A DNA stretch of 64,000 nucleotides from Lachnospiraceae bacterium (GTDB lineage Bacteria; Bacillota_A; Clostridia; Lachnospirales; Lachnospiraceae), in contig QXWX01000016.1 in the NCBI GenBank assembly GCA_009911175.1, forward strand, positions 29,451-93,450, read 5' to 3'. Every line of letters begins with the position of its first letter. The first letter of the stretch is position 1. Positions 51,272 to 59,628 of the stretch are shown in pieces. The notes under the pieces were generated by a model. That model saw only the letters and a program-made list of their open reading frames with translations. It searched no databases and was not told the origin of the DNA. Both the position numbers and the translations under genes were made by a program.

Positions 51272-51353
51272 TCAGATCATCTTGTTTCTGTGTTCTATTT
51301 ACATAATATGATACGCAGAGTATGATCCGGTTTTTGCTTGTATGATATTATTT

Positions 51354-51426
51354 GCCGATGTGGCTCAATTGGCAGAGCAGCTGATTTGTAATCAGCAGGT
51401 TATCGGTTCGAGTCCGATCATCGGCT
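51354..51426 (+). tRNA. tRNA-Thr (TGT)
   Basis: The acceptor GCCGATG pairs with CATCGGC; the anticodon stem CTGAT/ATCAG encloses loop TTGTA with TGT; the T arm is ATCGGTTCGAGTCCGAT. Confidence 0.95.
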
Positions 51427-51450
51427 TTGTTCCTATAAGGGACATAATTT

Positions 51451-51524
51451 GGACCTTTAGCTCAGTTGGTCAGAGCAATCGGCTCATAACCGATCGGTCC
51501 TGGGTTCGAGTCCCCGAAGGTCCA
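51451..51524 (+). tRNA. tRNA-Met (CAT)
   Basis: The acceptor GGACCTT pairs with AAGGTCC; the anticodon loop is CTCATAA. The 5' end pairs as in an elongator tRNA, not an initiator. A tRNA-Ile with modified CAT (lysidine) cannot be excluded. Confidence 0.9.
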
Positions 51525-51621
51525 TTTTCATATAAAGTATTTGAATATTGACAAGATTCGATATTTTATATGTTGCACAGTACAGGATAATCTATTATAA
51601 TGTATTGTATCTTTTTCATAC

Positions 51622-51695
51622 GGCCCAGTGGCTCAGTTGGTTAGAGCGCCGCCCTGTCACGGCGGAGGTCGAGAGTTCGAGTCTCTTCTGGGTCG
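51622..51695 (+). tRNA. tRNA-Asp (GTC)
   Basis: The acceptor GGCCCAG pairs with CTGGGTC, discriminator G; the anticodon loop is CTGTCAC. Confidence 0.95.
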
Positions 51696-51751
51696 TTCAT
51701 CAGATAAGATTATTGTTATTTATATTTTATCTGATATTTTTAAAGGTTGAT

Positions 51752-51824
51752 GGGGTCTTAGCTCAGCTGGGAGAGCATCTGCCTTACAAGCAGAGGGTCA
51801 TAGGTTCGAGCCCTATAGGCCCCA
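51752..51824 (+). tRNA. tRNA-Val (TAC)
   Basis: The acceptor GGGGTCT pairs with AGGCCCC, discriminator A; the anticodon stem CTGCC/GGCAG-like with loop TTACAAG carries TAC. Confidence 0.95.
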
Positions 51825-51832
51825 TACCATAT

Positions 51833-51918
51833 GCCGCAGTGGCGGAACTGGCAGACGCCCGGGACTTAAAATCCCGTGGGTAGTGATACCCGTACCGGTT
51901 CGATTCCGGTCTGCGGCA
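51833..51918 (+). tRNA. tRNA-Leu (TAA)
   Basis: An 86-base tRNA with a long variable arm (GTGGGTAGTGATACCCGT), acceptor GCCGCAG with CTGCGGC, and anticodon TAA in CGGGACTTAAAATCCCG. Last of the cluster. Confidence 0.95.
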
Positions 51919-51924
51919 GTTCTC

Positions 51925-51969
51925 AAAAGTGGAGGAAGCGCTGTAAAATGGGCGCTTCCTCCACTTTTT
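51925..51969 (+). terminator. Terminator of the tRNA cluster
   Basis: AAAAGTGGAGGAAGCGC pairs with GCGCTTCCTCCACTTTTT, seven bases after tRNA-Leu, with a T run at the end. Confidence 0.95.
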
Positions 51970-52081
51970 CGTACTTTGTCGCTTGAACACCTTTGAACAC
52001 TTCGTCCCTTTCCTGCTGATACGGTTATGCTTTGATCCGATCTGCAGATAAAGTCTCTCATCATTGCAGTTTTTGTATATG

Positions 52082-52118
52082 AAAAACCCACGCAAACTCA
52101 TCATTTACGTGGGTTTTT
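52082..52118. terminator. Terminator of the FliD-C-like gene
   Basis: AAAAACCCACG pairs with CGTGGGTTTTT around a 15-base loop. A T run is present on both strands; the minus-strand gene ending at 52131 is the natural user. Confidence 0.85.
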
Positions 52119-52130
52119 GATTCCACATCC

Positions 52131-53042
52131 CTATACCAAAGTATTCAGAAGCATACCAACCGCATAATAATTGCTGAGGTTGTAAGCTCCGCTCTTTGCA
52201 AAGCTTGCAAAAGATGTAAAGTATGCGGACATAGAATCATCCGATGAGAGATCGGAGAAGTCAACACCTGCCGCGGAAGAATTCTTGTCCTTAGATGTCG
52301 AAGAAGATTGTGTCTTAGAACTCCCCACTACAGTGTCAATTGATGAATCCAGGATTGTGCTTGCTTTTGAACCGGTACGCTGCGCAATGCCATACTGGCC
52401 GCCCATCACGTCCTTTGCAAGATCATAGCCTCGATCCAGCGACTTCTTTAATTCGTCCTTATCCACCTGGAGCCTGCCGGTGGTACTGAGGCTCATTCCC
52501 AGTGCTTTTTTCATTGCATTTTCGGTCGGAAGGGATCTCTTCAGAGATTCCAGCTGACGCGCTGCGCCCGCACTGCGGTTTGAATTGCTCTCAAGGAAAG
52601 ATATTGTATTGTTGTACTTATCCGCGAAATCAGTGATTGCGGATATGATATCTTCCTGTGCCTTATCCACCTTTGCCTGCGCTGCTTTTCTCTCGTCCTC
52701 GGTTCCTGCTTTGGATAATGCCGAAACAGCACTCTCATACTTTGAGAACACATTGTCCTTGGCGCCAACCTGCAGCTTCTGAGAAGCGGACTCCAGATCC
52801 ATAAGGGACTGCTTATAATTCAGCAAAAATGAAGACGCGCTCGTAGCAGCGCTGCTGTTGCTGTAGCTGCTGGATGTCTTATTTGTGCTTGAAGTACTGC
52901 TGGAACTTGATGTCTTATCCGTACTCTCTGCAGGATCGTAACCAATCTGCTCCGACAAAGCTTCTGTCCGAGAGTTTGCATTGTCAACCCAGCCCTGATA
53001 GTTAAACATAGGACTATAACTGGATACTGAACCAACTGCCAT
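52131..53042 (-). CDS. Orphan FliD C-terminal-domain-like protein
   Basis: 303 residues. The start (MAVGSVSSYSPMFNYQGWVDN) is followed by a Ser/Thr-rich spacer (residues 43-72), a helical region, and residues 145-215 with FADKYNNTISFLES...RQLESLKRSL...ALGMSLSTTGRLQVDKDELKKSL, which strongly resembles the C-terminal half of flagellar cap/hook-associated protein FliD. A second low-complexity Ser/Lys stretch and a conserved end follow. No signal peptide is seen, so export would need a flagellum-like or other non-classical route. No other flagellar gene is in the window. Confidence 0.6.
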   Translation of the reverse strand: MAVGSVSSYSPMFNYQGWVDNANSRTEALSEQIGYDPAESTDKTSSSSSTSSTNKTSSSYSNSSAATSASSFLLNYKQSLMDLESASQKLQVGAKDNVFSKYESAVSALSKAGTEDERKAAQAKVDKAQEDIISAITDFADKYNNTISFLESNSNRSAGAARQLESLKRSLPTENAMKKALGMSLSTTGRLQVDKDELKKSLDRGYDLAKDVMGGQYGIAQRTGSKASTILDSSIDTVVGSSKTQSSSTSKDKNSSAAGVDFSDLSSDDSMSAYFTSFASFAKSGAYNLSNYYAVGMLLNTLV

Positions 53043-53241
53043 AATGTCATCTCCTTTCCGGTATGGTAAATACCTTTTTTGTTGAAAAGGCTGATGCCTT
53101 CTTATGATATTTCGGCATTTTTGTTCTGAATGATAATCAAAGAAAGGAAATCAAAGGAATTTTTTTATTCCCGCAGTCCCTGCTTCAAATGGTGCCTTGC
53201 CGAATATAAAAATGTAGATCATACTCAATCTCGTATCTCTG

Positions 53242-54141
53242 TCATTCCTGCCGTATAAATGCTCTTCGGAAATCAGAGATCGTCTTGTACCTTTTTGTCC
53301 TGTCAGGCTCAACAGCCTTTCGCACCGAGATATATAAGTCTCTGTCCAATGTCCAATTTTCTGCATCGCATGGCAGAAATCGATTTTCCGTATATCTCCT
53401 TTCAATTTCCTCCCGGGTATACTTTCCAAAGAAATCGAAGATCAGCGCCCCTAATGTAAATACATTGGTCGTCTCATCAATCACGGCCCCCAGGATATAC
53501 TCTTCCGGAGCTTTCAGTCTTTTTGTCCCCCAGTATGCCTCTCCCATATCATTGCGGGCAGGCTGCTTCCGGAACAGATCAATATCACAGATTGTCATCT
53601 TGTCTGTCTCAAAATCATAGATCAGACTCCCATCGTAAAAATCCACAGCCACATATTGGTTAGCCGCAACGGTTTCCAAAAAAGAGAAAAGGCATTCTAC
53701 CGCAGAAAGCTTCCGCTCGGACGGCAGGCCTTTGAACCTCTCCGCAGGGCTGGTCAGCCCCGGGTTCCTGCCGTATTTCTCAAAATTCCAGTAATCGAAC
53801 AGGCAGCCGCCCTCAGCCCATCGAAACACTACCGCATAATAGTCAGAAACCGGATAATGCTCGATCAGCTCTGCCAGGCTGGGATGCTTTAAGGTCTGAT
53901 ACAGGCCTGCGGCATTTTTCAGGATTTCCACCGACTCCTCCGGCGAGATTTCCGCATCCACAGTATCCACGCCTGCCACTTTGATGAAATACCTGTCATT
54001 TTCATCTTCCACACCAAAACAGATGCATCCTGAACCAGTCGCGTCAATCACAGAAAATACGGTTCCGTACTTTTTGATCCATGTGAGATCACGAGGTGTT
54101 CTGAGCCTGAATTTTACTTTGTCGATTTCTTGTATCACCAT
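53242..54141 (-). CDS. Serine/threonine protein kinase-like protein
   Basis: 299 residues. A protein-kinase fold is suggested by GSGCICFGVEDENDRYFIKVAG (VAIK-type lysine K54), a VAVDF catalytic-loop replacement of HRD with D167, CDIDLF with D186 in the DFG place, then WGTKRLKAPEEYILGAVIDETTNVFTLGALIFDFFG as in the APE region. The glycine of DFG and the histidine of HRD are changed, so activity may be low or atypical. It is cytosolic and lacks PASTA or membrane parts. AGGGGAGAG precedes the ATG. Confidence 0.75.
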   Translation of the reverse strand: MVIQEIDKVKFRLRTPRDLTWIKKYGTVFSVIDATGSGCICFGVEDENDRYFIKVAGVDTVDAEISPEESVEILKNAAGLYQTLKHPSLAELIEHYPVSDYYAVVFRWAEGGCLFDYWNFEKYGRNPGLTSPAERFKGLPSERKLSAVECLFSFLETVAANQYVAVDFYDGSLIYDFETDKMTICDIDLFRKQPARNDMGEAYWGTKRLKAPEEYILGAVIDETTNVFTLGALIFDFFGKYTREEIERRYTENRFLPCDAENWTLDRDLYISVRKAVEPDRTKRYKTISDFRRAFIRQE

Positions 54142-54296
54142 AAGTCTCTCCCCTGCAATCGGCAGGCCATGATGTATTCCTCTTCCTTTTCATCCACTGC
54201 TTCAAACCCGGCTTTTCTATACATTTTTACAGCATAATTTGCTTTCTGTACGGACAGGGATACCTGCTTATATCCTTTGTCCTTCAACAATCTCAT
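54135..54296 (-). pseudogene. GNAT acetyltransferase C-terminal fragment
   Basis: 53 codons read MRLLKDKGYKQVSLSVQK followed by ANYAVKMYRKAGFEAVDE and YIMACRL, the last third of a GNAT acetyltransferase (acetyl-CoA-proximal helix, then YRKAGF). The N-terminal two thirds are missing. The stop overlaps the start of the kinase gene. Confidence 0.75.
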
Positions 54297-54363
54297 AAAC
54301 CAGCTTCACATCATTTTCCAGGCAATTCATAGCGCAGATCTTCGACCGCAACCAAAAAAGAGC

Positions 54364-54448
54364 CAATCTCCTTGCTAACGCACTATAATGCACATATAAT
54401 CAATAATCGGCAGCGGCTAAAAGTCCTACCAGAGCAAAGGAGATTGAT
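54364..54448. repeat. Imperfect inverted repeat near a mobile-element remnant
   Basis: AATCTCCTTGCT (54365-54376) and AGCAAAGGAGATT (54433-54445) form an inverted pair with one extra base. It precedes a short open frame that may be the head of a transposase. Confidence 0.35.
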
Positions 54449-54451
54449 TCC

Positions 54452-54604
54452 ATGTACACTATGATAAAACAATATGCTGGCAAAATCAAGGGCACTTTAT
54501 GGAGAATACAGACATACAGGAATAAAAATCACTTTGCTTTGTCCCGGAGCAACAAAAACCGAATTTGCGCAAAAAGCCAATATAGAACAAATCTTGCTTT
54601 TTAA
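54452..54604 (+). pseudogene. Possible transposase N-terminal remnant
   Basis: An ATG behind AAGGAGATTGATTCC opens MYTMIKQYAGKIKGTLWR and ends after 50 residues. I have a weak memory of similar starts in transposases of gut Firmicutes. After the start the frame has no recognisable domain. Low certainty. Confidence 0.3.
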
Positions 54605-54633
54605 ATTTGCCGTGATGAAACCCGAACAAGTTG

Positions 54634-54819
54634 TTAAATGACAGAAAGGTCGAAGCTGAGATACTGACCTTTGTTCTCAATATTCATAACGGTACGGGAG
54701 TCACGGTCTACGAATTCCGCAACGTAGGCTTGTGTCCAGCCCTTTTCTTCTCTGGCTCGTTTGAGTGCCGTCCCGAGGACATGAAAGTCAAACCTTCTTT
54801 CATCTTGGTTCCTTCTCAT
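54634..54819 (-). pseudogene. Truncated XRE-family HTH regulator
   Basis: RREEKGWTQAYVAEFVDRDSRTVMNIENKGQYLSFDL-like text (ALKRAREEKGWTQAYVAE at residues 18-35) is the helix-turn-helix of Cro/CI proteins, but the frame stops after SFDLSVI, where such domains normally go on for another 15 or more residues. It looks like a regulator cut at its 3' end. Confidence 0.6.
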
Positions 54820-54939
54820 ATCACCCTATATCATTGTACATTTCATGTCAGATTATGAGGATGTAATGAAATTTGATGTAAAGTAGTATTTTATTTCCGT
54901 TATATTTTCTTGAACCTTGACAATACAAATATCCATTCA

Positions 54940-54968
54940 TTGACATTATTTTTTCTTTGTGTTATACT
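54940..54968 (+). promoter_or_regulatory. Sigma-A promoter of the GntR/ABC operon
   Basis: TTGACA (54940-54945) and TATACT (54963-54968) are spaced by 17 bases, a near-perfect promoter. It overlaps the 32-bp dyad. Confidence 0.85.
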
Positions 54969-54990
54969 GTTATGCATAACAGCATAACAC
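54959..54990. promoter_or_regulatory. 32-bp dyad, probable GntR operator
   Basis: GTGTTAT-AC-TGTTATG and CATAACA-GC-ATAACAC form a nested palindrome over the -10 box, with only one pair mismatched. GntR repressors of the YtrA type bind such dyads in front of their own operon. Confidence 0.75.
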
Positions 54991-55014
54991 TTAAAACACA
55001 CGGAGGATACAGCA

Positions 55015-55398
55015 ATGAAACTGATTATTTCAAATGTATCTGGCGTCCCCATATACGAGCAGATTAAACAGCAGATCAAGGCGGCTATTTTATCTGGCGA
55101 GCTTCAAGCCGAAGAAACTTTGCCCTCTCTTAGAACACTTGCCAAAGACTTAAAAATCAGTGTCTTAACAGTGACAAAGGCATACACAGAATTAGAACAA
55201 GAAGGCTTTGTTAAAAATGTGCAGGGACGCGGATGTTTCGTAATGGGGTCTGGTTCAGAGCTGATTAAGGAGCAGCTTATTTGCAAAGTAGAAAACAATC
55301 TTACCGAAGCAATAAAAGCAGCAAAAATAGCAAATCTATCCGCAGAGGAGTTACATCGCCTTTTGGACATTTTAACGGAGGTAGAAACAGATGACTAA
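55015..55398 (+). CDS. GntR-family (YtrA-type) transcriptional regulator
   Basis: 127 residues. GVPIYEQIKQQIKAAILSGELQAEETLPSLRTLAKDLKISVLTVTKAYTELEQEGFV is the GntR winged helix; there is only a short helical C-terminal dimerisation part, as in the YtrA subfamily. GGAGG lies before the ATG. It probably represses this transporter operon via the dyad over the promoter. Its end overlaps the ATPase start by 8 bases. Confidence 0.92.
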   Translation: MKLIISNVSGVPIYEQIKQQIKAAILSGELQAEETLPSLRTLAKDLKISVLTVTKAYTELEQEGFVKNVQGRGCFVMGSGSELIKEQLICKVENNLTEAIKAAKIANLSAEELHRLLDILTEVETDD

Positions 55399-56251
55399 TT
55401 ATTTAGAGGTAACGAACCTTTCAAAATCTTTTGATTCCTTTCAGCTTCACAATATCAGCTTTACTTTGCCAAAGGGCTATATTATGGGCTTGATCGGTCC
55501 GAATGGTTCTGGCAAAACGACGACAATCAAACTGATTTTGAATATGCTGGGGCGCACCGGCGGCACAGTCAAAGTGATGGGGCTGGATCATATCACAGAA
55601 GAACAAAAAGTAAAATCAGAGCTGGGCGTTGTTTTCGATACAAATTATTTCAGTGATGATTGGAAAGTGTCGCAGGTTGAAAAATCCATTTCGGTATTTT
55701 ATCCAAATTGGAGCAGGCAGAAATTTGCGGATATGTTGCGGAAATTTCACATTGCACCCACCAAAAAGGTAAAAGAGCTTTCCAAAGGTATGCAGATGAA
55801 GTTAATGCTTGCCTGTGCATTTTCATACGACGCTAAACTGCTGATTCTCGACGAGCCTACCAGTGGACTTGATCCGGTTTCCAGAGATGAACTTTTGAAA
55901 ATTCTTTCAGAGTATATTGAAGATGGCGAGCATAGTGTTTTGTTCTCCACCCATATCACAGGCGATTTGGAGCGCGCAGCCGATTATATTACCTACATCA
56001 GTTATGGCGAGCTGTTCTTTACTGGTAGCAAAGATGATTTTGTAGATATATTCCGCATTGTAAAAGGTGGAATCGAAGAACTGTCCGATGATCTGAAAAA
56101 TAAGGCGGCTGGTATTCGTACATTCCCTACGGGATTTGAAGCTCTGATGAAAACTGAAGATATTAGCGGTTTTTCAAACATGACCGTTGAGCCTGCCACT
56201 ATTGATGAAATTGTAGTATTTACAAGCAAGAAAGGTGACGATTATGAGTAA
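55391..56251 (+). CDS. ABC transporter ATPase (YtrB/BcrA-like)
   Basis: 286 residues. Walker A GPNGSGKTT, signature LSKGMQMKLMLACAF, Walker B LLILDEPTSGLDP and SVLFSTHITGDLERAADY are the ATPase features, with an extra C-terminal region of about 80 residues. The signature is LSKGM rather than LSGGQ, as in drug- and bacitracin-type ATPases. It serves the ABC-2 permease that follows. Confidence 0.9.
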   Translation: MTNYLEVTNLSKSFDSFQLHNISFTLPKGYIMGLIGPNGSGKTTTIKLILNMLGRTGGTVKVMGLDHITEEQKVKSELGVVFDTNYFSDDWKVSQVEKSISVFYPNWSRQKFADMLRKFHIAPTKKVKELSKGMQMKLMLACAFSYDAKLLILDEPTSGLDPVSRDELLKILSEYIEDGEHSVLFSTHITGDLERAADYITYISYGELFFTGSKDDFVDIFRIVKGGIEELSDDLKNKAAGIRTFPTGFEALMKTEDISGFSNMTVEPATIDEIVVFTSKKGDDYE

Positions 56252-56894
56252 TATTTTGAAATCCACAAAATTAGATATTGCATTGGTAAAACCATATTTT
56301 AAGACAATTTGCTTTACCCTGCTCCTGCCGATTGTGTTTGCTGCAATCAACCGTTCTTTGCTGACAGGGGTATCATTCGCTATGTGCTTTATTGCCATGA
56401 CAACGGGATATCCCTTTTCCATCACAGAAAAAAACAGCATGGATCGTCTGTTTGGTATTTTACCTGTTCGTAAAAGCGAGCTTGTAATCGGACGATATGT
56501 TTTCGTCCTTGCAATGGGGCTTCTTTCCCTGATTATTTCTTTGATTGTACAGCCGCTTGTCTTGAAAGTGCTGGGTGAAACAGTTGGTGTATTTGACATT
56601 GTGACTGCCGCTATTGCAGGAGTATTCTTATTTGCACTCTATACGGTGTTCCAGATTCCGGGATATTACAAGTACGGTTCAATCAAAGGCCGGGTATTTA
56701 TGTATATCCCAGTGGCCGGTTTTTTGGTGACTTTACTTCTTCTCTCTAAAATGCCGGCTATCGGAAACTCAATTATTTCAGTCATTGAATCTTCCCCGAT
56801 CCTTCTCGTTTTCCTTGCAGTTTTTGCTATTGTCGTGATGTATACGGTTTCCATCATCTTGTCCATTCGGATTATGAAGAAGAAAGAAATGTGA
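56244..56894 (+). CDS. ABC-2-type permease
   Basis: 216 residues, six membrane helices: e.g. FKTICFTLLLPIVFAAI, LTGVSFAMCFIAMTTGYPFS, VFVLAMGLLSLIISLIVQPLVL, DIVTAAIAGVFLFALYTVF, MYIPVAGFLVTLLLL and LLVFLAVFAIVVMYTVSIILS. It pairs with the preceding ATPase, whose end it overlaps by 8 bases. Substrate unknown. Confidence 0.8.
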   Translation: MSNILKSTKLDIALVKPYFKTICFTLLLPIVFAAINRSLLTGVSFAMCFIAMTTGYPFSITEKNSMDRLFGILPVRKSELVIGRYVFVLAMGLLSLIISLIVQPLVLKVLGETVGVFDIVTAAIAGVFLFALYTVFQIPGYYKYGSIKGRVFMYIPVAGFLVTLLLLSKMPAIGNSIISVIESSPILLVFLAVFAIVVMYTVSIILSIRIMKKKEM

Positions 56895-56903
56895 GGTGAT
56901 TGT

Positions 56904-57020
56904 ATGGATTTCACAATTTTAGCAGTTGTGCTTTTGATCGGTGTTGTTGTTCCTATCCGTAATAAACTCATACGGAAATATCGGGATAAAAAGAAACAAG
57001 AAAATAATAAGGATAAATAG
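56904..57020 (+). CDS. Small single-pass membrane peptide (38 aa)
   Basis: An ATG behind GAGGTGATTGT opens 38 codons: a hydrophobic N-terminus (FTILAVVLLIGVVVPI) and a strongly basic tail (RNKLIRKYRDKKKQENNK). Its place 9 bases after the ABC-2 permease suggests a small subunit or regulator of the transporter. Too short for automatic gene finders, but the ribosome-binding site and composition support it. Confidence 0.6.
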   Translation: MDFTILAVVLLIGVVVPIRNKLIRKYRDKKKQENNKDK

Positions 57021-57128
57021 AAATTTTTCCATCTGTACGGTTGGATGCTAATCCGCAGTCGCATTTTCATTGCAATAAATTGCATAAAAATGTGACTTCG
57101 GATTGCAACCGTACAGGTGGAAATATTT
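57021..57128. repeat. 108-bp near-perfect palindrome, likely inserted element
   Basis: The outer arms 57021-57043 and 57106-57128 match in about 21 of 23 positions, and the inner arms 57050-57067 and 57087-57104 match in 16 of 18, with a GCAAT/ATTGC end loop. It would form a long hairpin. The flanks are AAATTTTT (left) and AAATATTTTT (right). The second copy of the 107-bp repeat at 59629 has no palindrome at the same place. Confidence 0.75.
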
Positions 57129-57231
57129 TTGAAATGTCCGAGCTTTGTAACATTTCACCCCGATTTTCAATGAAATTTTTTGGCCGCTGTAACATTTCGC
57201 GGACATTTGGGTTTTACAATAGCCTTATCAA
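57125..57231 (+). repeat. 107-bp direct repeat, copy 1
   Basis: It is nearly identical to 59629-59735 (about five differences). Inside are AAATGTCCG (57132-57140) and CGGACATTT (57200-57208) as an inverted pair, and GTAACATTTC twice in direct order (57147-57156, 57189-57198). It lies just before the first FtsX permease. Confidence 0.85.
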
Positions 57232-57250
57232 ATATGGAGGTGATACAACT

Positions 57251-59626
57251 ATGACATGGCCTTTTGAAAACGATACAAGCGCCATTACAAAAAAGTTGGC
57301 AAAACGAAACTTAAAAGCAGATAAAAGCAGAAACATCCTCATTATCATTACGATTGCCTTAGCTGCCTGTTTGATAATGACAACGACCTTGTATTTTTTT
57401 GCTTCGCAGCGAAAATCATTAAATGATGCGGCTGGGCGTTATCAGGCAATTATCAATGAAGTCGATAATGATACCATTACGAAATTAGTAAATGACGATA
57501 GGATTCAAGTGGGTGTAAGTCATTTATTGGGTTTAGTATCTTATGGGGACTACAAATTAACCGTTCGTTCAATGGACGAAACGCTGATGAAATTAGCAAA
57601 ATATCCTGATTTAGAGGGAGAATTGCCCAAATCTACAAATGAAATTGCTATCACAAAGGCGTTTCTTGACAGAGCTGGATTGTCCAAATCCATAGGCGAT
57701 ACGATATCGTTAAATCTGGGAGATGGAGAAAAAGATTATACCTTATGTGGTATTTTGCCTGTCGAAAATTCAAATTATTCCGTATTCGTGTCACCGTCCT
57801 ATATTGAAAACAAGATCAGCGAACCGGCATACTCCGCTTATATCCGTTTGAATGAATCTGATGGTTGGTCTAAGGCCGCTATACAAGCTGAATTATCAAC
57901 ATTGTGCAGAGAATTGGAAATACAGCCGGAGCAAATGCAGTTTTCAACATATTATTTTTCTCTCATTGAACAGAGAAGCAGTCAATATATCGCTGTAATA
58001 GCATTTATCAGTATTATTATCGCTTTGTCTTGTACCCTTGTTATTTACAGTCTGTTCTATGTGTCCATAGCCAGAAAAACAAAAGAATATGGGAAACTGC
58101 GGACAATAGGGGCAACTGGAAAACAGATGAAAAAAATCGTTTTTAGAGAGGGATTCCATCTTTACAGAATTGGTATTCCGATTGGAATATTAGCCGGTGC
58201 AATAGCGGGGTATGTCCTTGTCCCACAAGGCTGGAACACTTTAATGATATTTGTAATTGCCGCTGTCACAGCTCTGTTTGTGTATCTATGCGTTATGATT
58301 GCTGTAATGAAGCCAGCCAAAACTGCTGCTCATGTTACGCCTATTGAAGCAGTCCGTTATGTGGCGGGCAATAATGATGTAATGTCCAACAGTACAAAAG
58401 TGTTACATCGTTCTCTATCCGCGAAAAATTTAGCTTTCCTTAATTTTGCAAGGAACAGAAAGAAAACCGCTTTAACGCTCCTGTCGTTAGGGGTATGTGG
58501 AATTATGCTGATGGCAAGCTCTGCATATTTTAATTCCATTGATCCTTTAGCGATGGCGCGCAGGAGTTTTCCTTACGGAGAAATTCGCCTTGAATTAGGC
58601 GATTACGGGCCGCAGGCACATAACAGCGAACAATATTCAGAACTCCAAAAATCGAATCTGCTCACAGAAGATTTTAGAGAATCCATTTTGGACATAGATG
58701 GTGTGGAAGAAATAAAAGAATACCAAGGCACCGTTTTGAATGTTTGTATGCCAACGGGAGATATTGAACCGATTGTTTCAGACGCATATATGCCAAGCTC
58801 TCAAAAATTACTTGAAGAATATTTGATTGATGGTACAGCAGATTTGCAAGCACTACTCAATAATAATGGCATTATTATTGAAAATGGCCCACAGTGGAAA
58901 GAAACTTTTGGGTGGGATGCAGCGATTGGGGACGAACTTCTGATTGAAGTTGGCGGACAAACATTGGAAGTAAAAGTAATGGGAATTGTGGACGCTAATA
59001 TCCCGTATGGCGGATATGATACGCTATTTATTCCTTTAGAAATGCTGTCAAAAATCGTTCCTGTTGAAAACCTCGATTATCAATTTATTGTAGATACAGA
59101 TGACAGTAAATGGGCAGCTGCAAAAGATGAAATCCAAAAGATAATTCCACCGACTTCCAGCCTCTATGTTAGTACCTTGAATGATTGGGTAGAGGCATAC
59201 AACGAAAAACTATGGAATTATCGTATGCCAGTTTACATTTTTGTTATGTTTATCGGGGTTTTTGGCATTATCAATCTGCTAAACACACTGATAACAAACA
59301 TCTTGACACGGAAGCGAGAATTGGGTGTTTTGCAAGCGGTTGGTTTGAGCAGTAAACAGCTTTCAAAAATGTTATTGATAGAGGGCTTGTTCTATACATT
59401 AGGGGTGCTGCTTCTTTCCATATCATGCGGAACTCTTATCGGGTATCTTCTCTGCGCCGTCTTTAGTGCAATGAGTATTTTTGGAAACGTAAGCTATCAT
59501 TTTCCGACAGTTGAAATGTTCAGTTATTTTATACTTATGCTTGCCGTCCAAATTCTTTTCTCGTATTTGGCAATTCGGCAGATAAAAAAACAATCTCTGG
59601 TAGATCAAATACGGGAATTATCATAG
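57251..59626 (+). CDS. FtsX-type ABC transporter permease 1 (MacB-like)
   Basis: 791 residues. The cytosolic start MTWPFENDTSAITKKLAK is shared with the two other large permeases. A first helix (NILIIITIALAACLIMTTTLYFF) leads to an extracellular domain of about 200 residues; helices and the FtsX block follow (IARKTKEYGKLRTIGATGKQMKKIV), then a second copy of this plan with a further extracellular part and a final FtsX block (LTRKRELGVLQAVGLSSKQLSKM). GGAGGTGAT precedes the ATG. Such two-repeat permeases work with a MacB-type ATPase, here the gene that follows. Confidence 0.88.
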   Translation: MTWPFENDTSAITKKLAKRNLKADKSRNILIIITIALAACLIMTTTLYFFASQRKSLNDAAGRYQAIINEVDNDTITKLVNDDRIQVGVSHLLGLVSYGDYKLTVRSMDETLMKLAKYPDLEGELPKSTNEIAITKAFLDRAGLSKSIGDTISLNLGDGEKDYTLCGILPVENSNYSVFVSPSYIENKISEPAYSAYIRLNESDGWSKAAIQAELSTLCRELEIQPEQMQFSTYYFSLIEQRSSQYIAVIAFISIIIALSCTLVIYSLFYVSIARKTKEYGKLRTIGATGKQMKKIVFREGFHLYRIGIPIGILAGAIAGYVLVPQGWNTLMIFVIAAVTALFVYLCVMIAVMKPAKTAAHVTPIEAVRYVAGNNDVMSNSTKVLHRSLSAKNLAFLNFARNRKKTALTLLSLGVCGIMLMASSAYFNSIDPLAMARRSFPYGEIRLELGDYGPQAHNSEQYSELQKSNLLTEDFRESILDIDGVEEIKEYQGTVLNVCMPTGDIEPIVSDAYMPSSQKLLEEYLIDGTADLQALLNNNGIIIENGPQWKETFGWDAAIGDELLIEVGGQTLEVKVMGIVDANIPYGGYDTLFIPLEMLSKIVPVENLDYQFIVDTDDSKWAAAKDEIQKIIPPTSSLYVSTLNDWVEAYNEKLWNYRMPVYIFVMFIGVFGIINLLNTLITNILTRKRELGVLQAVGLSSKQLSKMLLIEGLFYTLGVLLLSISCGTLIGYLLCAVFSAMSIFGNVSYHFPTVEMFSYFILMLAVQILFSYLAIRQIKKQSLVDQIRELS

Positions 59627-59628
59627 AA

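Noticed and set aside
51784..52104. Open frames antisense to tRNA-Val, tRNA-Leu and the following terminator
   Set aside because: They overlap well-formed tRNA genes on the other strand and resemble the false 'hypothetical proteins' often called over tRNA genes. The stretch 51970-52081 shows no supported gene.
51200..54900. Genomic island integrated in the tRNA cluster
   Set aside because: No integrase gene and no repeat of a tRNA 3' end was found to the right; the terminator directly follows tRNA-Leu as in an undisturbed cluster.
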